DNA of 64,000 nt from Trissonchulus latispiculum (Eukaryota; Nematoda; Enoplea; Enoplida; Ironidae). Under the pieces are notes generated by a model, which saw only the letters and a list, made by a program, of their open reading frames with translations, had not been told where the DNA came from and did no database searches. Positions 1-9,300 of this stretch are shown one piece after another. Location: the NCBI GenBank assembly GCA_030248195.1, contig JASAND010000874.1:1-64000 (forward strand), written 5' to 3'. How positions within the stretch are numbered: the stretch's first letter is position 1; each line of letters begins with the position of its first letter. A program made the position numbers and the translations under genes.

Positions 1-500
1 GGGGCCAGCCCTTCATCAGGCATTACGCTAGAACACAGACTCCCTTATAATAAAAAAGTTCCAGTCAACTGGGCTTATTCTAGTGGGGGGGTGGGGGCCC
101 CCCCATAAACACCCTTCCCCCCCAAAAAATCGTTCCCCCCCCAAAAATCGCCCCCCCCCAAAAAAGTGGATGCCCCTTTTGGTACCAAATTTTGCCCTCA
201 AAAAATCGCTCAGGCCAAATTTTCAAAAATTTTCCGGCTTCGCCGGACATTTTTACTCATTTTTTTGCCCTTTTCAACACTAAATCTGCTTATTTTTGCT
301 ATAAAAATCAACTTTTATAGTATATGCCAGAAAAACAGCGCTATTTTTAGCATATTTTTCGAAAAATTTTCGCCCCCCCCAAAAATTCCTTGCCCCTCGG
401 ACCTTTGGGGGGGCCCCCCCAAGAAGCCCCCCCCAAGAAAAAATCCCTAGAATAAGCCCAGGTCAAAATCCGAAAATGTGGGGGTTTCCCCCCATGGCTA
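1..500. repeat. End fragment of a CCATGGGG-type repeat, split by a MITE
   Basis: Bases 31-68 and 462-500 together match the uninterrupted sequence at about 51457-51517 (a TTATAA..AAAAAAGTTCCAG stretch, then AAAATCCGAAAA and a GGGTTTCCCCCCATGGCTATA end). The interruption is the element at 69-461, and the 5-bp GTCAA is doubled at its edges. Confidence 0.7.
69..461. mobile_element. CTGG...CCAG MITE, 393 bp, TSD GTCAA
   Basis: Terminal inverted repeats are CTGGGCTTATTCTAG at 69-83 and its complement at 447-461. An exact 5-bp duplication GTCAA lies at 64-68 and 462-466. Just inside the left end is a G-run/C-run palindrome, and the internal hairpin CCGGCTTCGCCGG is at 234-246. No coding capacity; the open frames here are homopolymer artefacts. 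The transposase family is unresolved. Confidence 0.9.
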
Positions 501-520
501 TACATGCCGACAGCTGACCT

Positions 521-910
521 CTGGCTTATTTTTACTGGGGGGGGGGGAGGGGTGGGGCCCCCCCACTCGGCAACCTCCCCCCCGTTCGCGGTCCCCCCCA
601 TAAATTTTGACCTCCCTCCTATAACCCAAAAAATTGCCAGATTTCACCATTTTTACCCTAAATTTTCAAAAAATTTTCCGGCTTCGCCGGAATTTTAACG
701 AGATTTTCGCTATTTTAGCATAAAAAACACCTAAAATTAATCATTTTTAGCAATTTTTTGCAATTTTTACACAAAAAAGGTAAAAATTTGCAAAATTTTT
801 GCAACAATATGCCCACCCACTTTTGGTGAGCCCCCCCATCCATGGGGAGGGAACTTTGAGCCCCCCCATATCGCCCCCCCCCCATAAATTTTGGCCTAAA
901 AATAAGCCAG
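521..910. mobile_element. CTGG...CCAG MITE, 390 bp, TSD GACCT
   Basis: Ends are CTGGCTTATTTTTA (521-534) and its complement (897-910). GACCT is duplicated exactly at 516-520 and 911-915. The internal hairpin CCGGCTTCGCCGG lies near 678-690. Same size class and layout as the element at 69-461, with different terminal letters after CTGG. Confidence 0.9.
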
Positions 911-1392
911 GACCTGACTCCTCAATTTTTTCCACTCCTATATGCCATTTGGTACACCTATGATTGTACAATACCTGCATGCATTGACCATTATGTTAAT
1001 TTTGTAGCCTAATCACAACTGTCACTGTGACACCTTATTCTTAAGCATATACGTGATTTCGTATCCGACATCATCAAGGATGTCTCACAGACTAGTTCCA
1101 TCGTTGAATAATATTCCTGCTAGTCAGCATAGTCTATTCATGCGTGGATTTGACGGCGATATCAGCATGAATAAAATCAGGTTAATATTTTTAATCAAAC
1201 CTCGGGAAAAGTTTTGGGTATTCACGTTTTAACGTCGATACTTTGTTGATTTCTTTGTATCCCTTGTCTGTAGATCATCAGTGGCTGCTTTATCGTTTAT
1301 CTTTCTCACTTTCAAGGTTGGGGACCTTCCCTAAACTGCAAAACATAAAATTTCTAAATTTTACCATTAGGTAAAAATGTCATGCACTCATA
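911..1392. other. Unique AT-rich sequence, nothing recognised
   Basis: No open frame with codon structure, no splice-bounded exon and no repeat match elsewhere in the window were seen. Confidence 0.5.
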
Positions 1393-1527
1393 ATCAGGGG
1401 TGTATCCAGGATTTTCAAAAGGAGGGGGTATTGACTAAAATTTCCACTTTTGTAATGGTGTATTAATAAAATTTAACCCAAAAGGAGGGGTTTCAATTCC
1501 CAAAACCCCTCCCCTGAATACGCCCAT
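1393..1527. mobile_element. hAT-like MITE, 135 bp, TSD CACTCATA
   Basis: The ends resemble CAGGGGYGTATYCAGG and its complement (right end CCTGAATACGCCC). The 8-bp CACTCATA is exactly repeated at 1385-1392 and 1528-1535. Related copies are at 8166-8334 and 37714-37857. An 8-bp TSD and a CAGGG start are typical of hAT elements. Confidence 0.8.
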
Positions 1528-1535
1528 CACTCATA

Positions 1536-1745
1536 TGTATAGTCAAGCGGGGAAAAAACCCACTTTTCAGATTTTTGGCCAGAACTTTTTAATGGTTTGA
1601 CATATCGAAATGCTGATTATACAGGTAGCTAGGCCTAGTCGTAAGCTTTCTTATGAGCTATAGAACACCTCTCTAGGGTGTGCCGTTAGCGAGAAAAATT
1701 GTCCCAAACTGGCGGGAAAAACCCCATATATATATATATATACAA
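1536..1745. repeat. Short GGGAAAAAACCC-ended repeat and (TA)n
   Basis: Left end AGTCAAGCGGGGAAAAAACC matches the inverted right end of the 3513-4405 element; the right end GGCGGGAAAAACCCC is followed by a (TA)n tract at about 1725-1741. It is probably a deletion derivative of the GGG-A(n)-CCC group. Confidence 0.5.
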
Positions 1746-1889
1746 GTAACAAAAATGCTCTGCACAAAAGGGGATAATATGTGTGTTGGGCCTATGTCTA
1801 TCTTTAAATTCCGGTTGAGAAAGTAAAGGCATAAATCCGACACAGCAACTTTTGGTGGATGGTTCCATGGCGAAAGTTCTTCTGTTCGC

Positions 1890-2560
1890 TTCGGGTTTTC
1901 ATTTGACACCAAATTTGACCACTTTTGGAAAATTTTGTTTTTGACCCAAAATCGCCTAAGTCCCCACCCCACCCCACCACAGCACTCTACAGCCACTTTG
2001 GGTATGCAGTTCTATGACAAAAGTTGCTCAGCTCACTTAGGGCTTTCATTTGATACCAAATTTGACCACTTTTGAGAAACTTTATTTTCGACCATTTGAC
2101 CCTCCCACCCGACTGACCCTTCAAACGGCAAAGTAGAACCAGCCCAGCAAAATAGGTACGTCAGACGGCAAAACGAATACCGGGAATGAGCTGGGCACAC
2201 CAGAAAACCATTATAGACAAAGTTTTGAGAGGCCAGGTAGAGCCTACTATGGCCCTCCAGGAATCGGTTTCCGACTTGACCCTTCAGATGGCAAAGTAGA
2301 ACCAGCCCAGCAATATAGACACGTCGGACGGCAAAAAGGATACCGGGAATGAGCTGAGCACACCAGAAAACCCCTATAGACAAAGTTTTGAGAGGCCAGG
2401 TAGAGCCTACTATGGACCTCCAGGAAGCGGTTTCCGACTTGACCCTCCCGACGACAAAGTGGAACCAGCCCAGCAAGATGGGTGGGTCTGACGGTAAAAC
2501 TGACTGCGGGAATCGATTCTCCGTGCCAGAAAACCATTGTATGGAAGATTTGAGCTTTTA
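1890..2560. repeat. Family D interspersed repeat, copy 1
   Basis: It begins with TTTCATTTGACACCAAATTTGACC-like sequence and contains two internal sub-repeats (the block ending in GAGAGGCCAGGTAGAGCC appears twice, about 180 bp apart). Diverged copies lie at 39884-40350 and 49310-49850, and its first part is amplified at 61620-62500. The open frames are repeat shadows. Confidence 0.65.
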
Positions 2561-2940
2561 AAGTTAAATAGATAGCGAGAAATTTCGATTTTTCATTTTT
2601 CGAATTTTCGCCATTTTTGACGGGCCACTGTGGTCGCTAGGGAAGTGATAGAGAAACGCAACCTGGACCGTTAGTTAGTTCAATATATGTAATTTCTGAA
2701 TATAAAAAGAAATCAGCTCCAGCTCGTAACGTTCGACCTGAGCGACGACCACAAAAATGGTCACTTTTCGCTATGAGCCGACTTTGCGGCGCCACTGCGG
2801 CGCTGTGGCGCAGCTGCGGCGCAAAAAAGTTGTGATTCTTAAATTCTTTAGAGGGTACTACTAGACCCCATAGCCCTTTAGGTTGGCCCACCGCTGCAGG
2901 TCACGTGAAAGCGGCGAACATTATGTACAATACAACCATC
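2561..2940. other. No gene seen; GCGGCGC-rich tract
   Basis: The stretch contains a run of GCGGCGC-type repeats near 2785-2822 but no supported gene. Confidence 0.4.
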
Positions 2941-3187
2941 AAATAGGAGAAACCGGAAAAAAAACATCGCCGCCATAACCGGTCCGGGGCGCAACTTTTT
3001 AACGGTAAGTGATACGGGGCTGAAACTTCACAGACATACTAAACTCGATGTGCTCTACAATTTGCGCATGAAATCTGCGCAGGATCTGCGCAGGATTTTG
3101 CGCAGCTTCTGCGCAGCTTATTTTACACTGTCTCCAGCCACTTTTCACACATATTATAGGGGTCGCTGCCGCGACCCCTATGATATA
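2940..3187. repeat. Family C repeat with terminal GC hairpin
   Basis: A copy of a repeat also at 40660-40835 and 50060-50230 (shared landmarks AAACCGGAAAAA, ACATACTAAACTC, TCTGCGCAGGATCTGCGCAGG). It ends in a perfect hairpin ATAGGGGTCGC-TGCC-GCGACCCCTAT near 3155-3180. Confidence 0.6.
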
Positions 3188-3485
3188 CATGCAAACCGTA
3201 CCCTTTGTGGACGCAACTCACACTGTATACCCTTTGTGGACGCACAAACTGCGTCCACATAGGGTATACAGCGTGCAAAGCCTATGTGGCGCAGCGTCCA
3301 CATAGGCAACCTATGTGGCGCAAATGGTTTTTTAGGCTTACCGAGAGCGTGTTAGGCTAAGCACAGAGCGTGCTTTTACACGTCTAAGCCTAAGCCATTT
3401 TTTTTAGCCTAAGCTCAGCTTAATTCATTAGCTAATTAACCAGATCTCACATAGATTTTTGCGCCACACAGGGTAATATATGCTT
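3188..3485. repeat. Palindrome-rich stretch (GTGGACGCA hairpins)
   Basis: The sequence around 3217-3272 reads TGTATACCCTTTGTGGACGC and its near complement across a few bases, and similar shorter units (CCTATGTGGCGCA) follow. A second set of inverted AGCCTAAGC motifs is at 3333-3425. No coding signal. Confidence 0.5.
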
Positions 3486-3514
3486 GTATATATATATATA
3501 TATATATATATATG
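3486..3514. repeat. (TA)n microsatellite
   Basis: About 14 TA dinucleotides directly before the GGG-A(n)-CCC element, which may have inserted into TA-rich DNA. Confidence 0.8.
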
Positions 3515-4405
3515 GGGGACGGGGGAAACCCACCCCGAAACTTTTTTGGCAAGTTGCCAGGAGCATTTCTAACCGTTCCAAATAAAAGAGCGGGTTGTTT
3601 TTAGTACAACTGCATCAAAATATAATAGTTTTTGTTGAAAAATTAAGGTCATAGTGACTTTTGAAAATTTGGTATGTTTTACACATAAACATAGGCAAAT
3701 TTTGGAAATTTTAAAAATTGTTTATTTTCGGCAGTTTAAGCATCCTATTGTGTAGAAAACGTGTTTTTCTTGTATCTAGAGCCAAACTAGACCCATCTTA
3801 AGGCAAAAATAAGCATTTTTGGCCAAAATTGAAATTTTTGGCTTGAAATGGCATTATGTCCGATTTTGACCCCCCGGACCACCCATAACAGAACGAACCC
3901 AGGTAAATCCTATACCAGTTTAATCTATAGGCTCTATTAAACAAATGTATGTATATATTAGTTTGACCTTTCCTGCTAATGGTTAGAAAAATTTTCAATT
4001 TTGAAAAGTGGGTTTTCTTCCCGCATGTGGTTGTTTCCGCCAACTCCAGGTCACCCCCAGGTCGCACCGGAGGGGTTAGAGCAGTGTGGCATATATCATC
4101 ATGAAGCACAACAGATGCCCTACACACACATACAATCCGCTTTGGCCTAGGTCTTTTCAGAAGATCAGGGTGGCCAGGCAAAGTTTGCCAAATTTCGGCA
4201 CTTGGACGAACCAAAATTTTCGAAAATTTCTAAGTCCCAAAAAATTTGCTGGGAAGCAGCTGGAGCGACAATAATACACCCTCCAGGGTTATTTTGGATG
4301 TTCTTCAGGATAGGCTATTAAAATCCTAGATAGCTCATACCGGTAAGCCCACACTGGGGGTGGGTTTTTCCCGCATTGGCGAGTGGGTTTTTTCCCGCTT
4401 GACTA
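3513..4405. mobile_element. GGG-A(n)-CCC-ended element, about 0.9 kb
   Basis: The left end is GGGGGACGGGGGAAACCCACC; the right end has two GGGTTTTTTCCCGC-type blocks and ...CTTGACTATAT. Its interior (GTTTAAGCATCCTAT, GTGTAGAAAACGTGTTTTTCT, TGGCTTGAAATGGCA) is clearly related to the elements at 46326-47420 and 48077-49184. Non-coding. Confidence 0.65.
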
Positions 4406-5380
4406 TATGTATACTTACTTTGGGTTACTTTGGGGTCGGGACAGTCGACCCATGGGAACCATAGGTCAACTCCAGCAGGATAGGCTTCCCACTGTGATGC
4501 CTCACTTTGAGGCTTTGCGTCCCGGGAAAGTAAATGAAGTCCGTAGTAACTGAGTCGCGGTTCATCGAAGGCTGCATCAGGGACCAGTTCGTCGAAGCCG
4601 GGGTCGCACATAAGGCACATTATTACACAATGCAATTCATACATTACAGTTTACACTGCACAATGCAACAGATTACCGTACAGTTACACACAGCAAAACA
4701 GTACACAACAATTTACTGAACAAGTTTAAATATATATATATACCGGAATAACTAAAAGAGCCCTACCAAGCTCTACAAAACTGCTCGGGTACCTACTTAT
4801 ACCGAAGCAGACCATTTGTTGCCTATCATAAAACGAAGGCTTTAGCAACTCACAAACGAAGTCTACGGATCCTAACAAAAAAACACGGATCAGCTCTAAT
4901 ACAGCCACAGACAGAAGTCACATTTTTCATGAACTAAGCCCACCACCAAAGGATGGTAATGCCCTTGAAAGGCAGGAGAATAGGTATGAATATCACACCT
5001 ACGCTCCGCTTTCCACCATAGCTGCATCATCCTTATCCGATAAGGTGGCCCTTTCGAGCTCCTTCAGGAGTTGGGATCAGCGCAGAATTGTCGCAAAGTG
5101 CTACGCAGTCCCCGGTGTTTAGTATACTCTCCACCGGGGAAAGAGAGTTCCCAGCTAAAATGAACTCCCCGCTGAGAAAGGGAGCCTCGAATCTTTAACC
5201 CCTACAGAGGAGCGGGGTGTTCTCTCAGACTCTAAGCATGTTTAGAGCCAGGCCAGGGAATTAACCTCTAGTCTACCCTGGATTCTCAGGGATACAATAA
5301 TAAAGCCGGCAAATTAACCGGGGCCGTATAAAAATTTTAGTTTTTGATGGGTATATAAAATATATTTAAAATCCGCTGTC
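4406..5380. other. No gene recognised
   Basis: Short open frames lack codon structure. Around 4640-4715 there is an ACA-rich tract, and 4960-5310 is GC-moderate with several GGGG/CCCC pairs. It may be the 5' part of an unidentified retroelement; nothing firm can be said. Confidence 0.3.
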
Positions 5381-5389
5381 AACTTAAGA

Positions 5390-6091
5390 TTGGGGGAAAA
5401 AGAGATAGGAGGCGACAGCGGGGGGCCTGCCATATCTGAGGCCAGGCTTCATGAACCTGCCCCCCTGTCCCCACCGCGCGCAGCGCATGTAACCCGACCA
5501 CAAGCCGCAGGCCACCGAGATAGCGTCGACGTGATGACGGTCCGCCAGACAGTCCAGTCTCCGCCACTCAGCTACCCACAACCAGCAGCCGAGCCCCACG
5601 CACCACAAACGACAGAGACAGCCGCAGCAGCAGCCACGTCCCGGCTCCTCCCACCTCCAGGTAACAGCAGGGCGTCAAGGAGGGAAGCCAGGCTAGCCTT
5701 TAGAGCCGTCCGCCAGACAGCTCAGCAAGCCCAGCCTCAACCTCCCCTCTTCCCCGCTATCGGCAGGAAGTGCCGTTGGCAGCGTCTGCCACAGAGGCAA
5801 TCACTGAAACCCAACCTGAGCAAAGCAGGAGGCTATTGTCCACGCCTGACCCAAAAGGTACCACATCGCCGGTGCCCACGATGTGGCGTTCCCCCATTCG
5901 CACAGGGGGACGCGCCCGATACCATAGCCCGTGTGGTTCCCCTTTCGGGGCGGGGACTATATGTATATAAGTGGTTTTATATTATTATATTATACTACTT
6001 TGTCAAAATCCTTTCTTTTACATATCGTGAACGTTGTACCATGTACGTATCTGCGCAAATACGCTATGAATGGCTCTGTAACTCCAAGTAA
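5390..6091 (+). CDS. GC-rich open frame, 233 codons, unknown
   Basis: An open frame in a local GC-rich, CpG-containing island. The product is Pro/Ala/Gln/Arg-rich (PQPAAEPHAPQTTETAAAAA) with a possible half zinc-binding motif (RRCPRCGVPPF) near residue 180. A second plus frame is also open for part of the stretch, so composition alone could explain it. It might be a retroelement ORF1 relic or the CpG-rich 5' region of the periphilin-like gene about 100-800 bp downstream. Not recognised; low confidence. Confidence 0.25.
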   Translation: MGEKEIGGDSGGPAISEARLHEPAPLSPPRAAHVTRPQAAGHRDSVDVMTVRQTVQSPPLSYPQPAAEPHAPQTTETAAAAATSRLLPPPGNSRASRREARLAFRAVRQTAQQAQPQPPLFPAIGRKCRWQRLPQRQSLKPNLSKAGGYCPRLTQKVPHRRCPRCGVPPFAQGDAPDTIARVVPLSGRGLYVYKWFYIIILYYFVKILSFTYRERCTMYVSAQIRYEWLCNSK

Positions 6092-6160
6092 TGAATGAGT
6101 AATTATGGTGCAACGTTGATGTCTCCAAAAGGAATCTCAATCTTAAAGACAGGATTTTGT
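6085..6160. repeat. Short repeat also present at 11209-11281
   Basis: Both copies share AACTCCAAG, AATGAATGAG and GATGTCTCCAAAAGGAATC in the same order and spacing, so this stretch before the first visible exon is interspersed repeat rather than exon. Confidence 0.6.
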
Positions 6161-6198
6161 GTTTTTTGTTTGGAACTACTATAATGTTATAATTTCAG

Positions 6199-6327
6199 AG
6201 ATTTCTTTTCGGAGGAAAGCGGAAGCAAATGCACATTTGACTTTTTCAAGCAAGCTCTGGATAGGTCGAAACTATTCGTAGCTCTCAGATTTGATTCTAA
6301 AGACGTTGCCAGAGAGATTATGGATAG
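6199..6327 (+). CDS. periphilin-like gene, first visible exon: RRM alpha1 to alpha2
   Basis: The acceptor is AATTTCAG at 6191-6198 and the donor GTAAGC starts at 6328. The exon is 129 nt; it opens with the third base of a split codon and ends with two bases (AG) of an Arg codon. The translation has DFFSEESG, then KLFVALRFDSKDVAREIMD, which fits alpha1-beta2-beta3-alpha2 of an RRM. The RNP1 aromatic positions are only partly kept (Phe26, no second aromatic), so RNA binding may be weak. A preceding exon carrying beta1/RNP2 is required. Confidence 0.75.
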
Positions 6328-9300
6328 GTAAGCGCTTCTTACAAAGTTAGTTATGGGATTTCACTTGGGCATGTACGTATGCTATAACGTATGTCATTGA
6401 GCAGTGTGAGTAAGAATTCTCATAAAGAAAGGCAAAAGTAACGGGTCCAGACGTAGCGTGCTGGAGGCGAACTCGTAGACACTGAGGGATGCACGGTGAC
6501 GTTTTTAGTTTTTTGCCTAAGGAGTTTATTTAGCTTATGTTTAACCAAACCCTTACGTTTGTATGGAATCTTCGTCCATGCAAAATACGCCGAAAATTAG
6601 TGATGGACCGGATATCCGTATTGCAGGGTGTTGGAGGGAGAGGAAGGGAACATCATTAGATGTTTGGCCTTTTTGTTCCTACATACCATTTAAAATTTGG
6701 ACATAAATACGTATATGCATTTGTGTGTTTAATTATTGTAGATTTAACAACAAAGAAGTGTTGGGATCGCTCATTCAGATAACCTGGTTCAAGGACGTTC
6801 GTCGTTACGTCTCCCACACCGGAGTCGGCCCAGGTGGGTTCTCTCTCTCCTCCTACTCCACTTGTCTGCGTCCGCATACACGTTGTGTAATCTGTACGAT
6901 ATCAAAATCAAAACGTGGACAACCCAGACACAGAGTCAGACCAACCTTATTCGTTGTTGTGTAGTCTATCTAACATTGAAAAGCCAAACTAAGCTGTGGA
7001 GGTCGTAGGATCCTCCTCCTGGATTTGCCGTTCACGGTTTGGTGCGAGCTTTTGTGGAAGCGGAGGAGAGTTTCCGGTGGGTCGTGGGCAGGAAGGACCC
7101 ACCACATGAGCGCCGGCGGCGGTGCGGATCGGAAGGGGACCTCCCACGGGCAAGTTGGCCTCAGGAATGGTCCGAGTCGGACTGATGCCCGCCCGCCGCC
7201 GCCGGTCCCACTAGGATAAGCGCTCTCCCTTCCCTCTTTATCTTAGTGTCCTTCAGAAGTATATGCATAATATGTCGCCGTGTTAGGGTTGCAAGTTCAG
7301 ACTCTGGATATTGGACAGGACAGATCTCATTTCGGGTTTCTTGGCAAAAAATTGTAGGTATGCAAGCTGTGGTCTCTCACGTTTCCACCACGTTTACTAA
7401 CTCTGTAGTTGCACATTCAGCAACGCTCTGACATTATACAAGCCACAATTGTTTAGGGAAAGGGAAATGTCCGTTTTAATTCAGCGATATCACTGATTTT
7501 TCACATTACGTCTTGTACAAGGTTATTTTTAACGAATTTTTATAAACTAAATCGGACGTCTTACGGTTGTTAAAAAATTTCGCCTTCAAGCAGAGGTATA
7601 TACATGTACGTACGTGTTTGGTACATAGAAAATTCGAAAAGTTTATACAGGATACAGGTTAGGTTTAAGGATGAAAGCAACAGACAGTATTAGTGTCCGT
7701 ATGAACTGCCGTGTTGCAAGTCGGGATCAAGCTGACTCTACTGTTACAGCAAACTGGTGTTGATCGTCAATTAATAGTGATGTATAGTGCGGGCGACAAC
7801 GAACATCGATATCACACTTAAATTACGTAGGTAGTTGTGATTATAAAACTCTTGTGTGGTTGATGCATTTTCTTTGAAAACCATCTCAATGTTGGTCACT
7901 TTGTCGTCCTGCAGACCCTAATCAGTTTTTGGCCTTTATAAAATCATGATTTAAACCACTGTATGTACAAGAAACTATGGAGGGCTTCAAAGTGGTATAC
8001 AGGAATCCGTAAAAGGGACTATGTAGTTTCATGTAAAAAAATAAGAGAGAAATAGGAGAGAGTATAAGATAAATTCAAAGGAATGGCTGCTTAAGGAGGA
8101 ACTTGGTCTGAGTAGTCAGAAGGTGCTACCTCCAAGCCCAGTACACAAGGGATTGCGTGGCAACTCAGGGGTGCGTATTCAGGATTTTGAAAAGGGGAAA
8201 AAGTGGTGACAAAATTTTACTGAAAAGGACGGGGCTTTGACAAAAATTTACACATTTTGTAATGGATCATTGATAAAATACAACCCAAAAGGAGAGGGTT
8301 GAAACCCCCAAAACTCCTCCCCTGAATACGCCCATGGTCAGTCTATAAGAATTCCTCAGTTTCTCTTCAAATAAATGTTTACAGAGGAAAGCTTTCTTTT
8401 GCTGTAAGAAGATTTGATTAAAATGCTAGGAATCAACAATAAATCGGCTAAAGAGTTCTGGCTGTTCCGCGGACTTTTGAAAACTATGTCAAATTTGTTA
8501 AATTGGAAAATCTGTATCTATATCTATATAAATCCTATATCTTATAGTACCAGTAATGGTGCCAGGAATGTTAGTTCGACTTCGGATCCGATAGTCCGAG
8601 GTTCGAATCCCCGCTGCCACAAAGCTTTCACAAATCCCCTTGAGCAAGGGACTAAGCACATATCGGTTCGCCGTGAGCTCTAGCCAACCCAGCTATCCAT
8701 CCTTAATTGGTCGGTAAATGGGTACCACTATTGTGGGAAGGTAACAGGAGTCCGTGTAGGGCTTAAAATCGAGGGCTTGCTTCCACGGACGTAGTCATCA
8801 TTTGAGGTGACACTCCTGGCTCTACGGCTGTGTATCCGGGGATGAGCACCGGCACCCCTTGTCCCTGAAGCAGGGATGGAGATATTCTCCAGGGGTCACC
8901 TTTACCTTTACCTTACCAGTAATGGTGCCAATTTAGTACCATTTTTTGGAATACATTCGGGGGGGGGCTACTAAAATCGACTTGTTCCGACTTTGTCCGA
9001 GCCGTGCGCAGCCGTCGCGTTTATGTGCCCGACCCCTCCCTTTTTTCACAACTACCAACATAATTAACTAAAAATCTGTGCTTGATGCAAGACCCTAGCT
9101 TCAAGGTTGCCATTTGCCAATATGATTTGGCACATGTACCCCTATCTGCAAAAAATAGTTGAAGTAGTTTCGGCAAAAATTAAAAAAAATTTGCTAACTA
9201 AAGGAAAATTTTATCACTGGTGCCAGCTATAAGGCTGTAATTTTGCATAAAAGGAGGGCCTGTAGGAGTACTCATTTGTACCAAATGGCAAGAAATTCTG

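Noticed and set aside
6041..6091. MYVSAQIRYEWLCNSK as the missing RRM beta1 exon
   Set aside because: It runs into a repeat shared with 11209 and has no GT donor at a fitting place before the stop.
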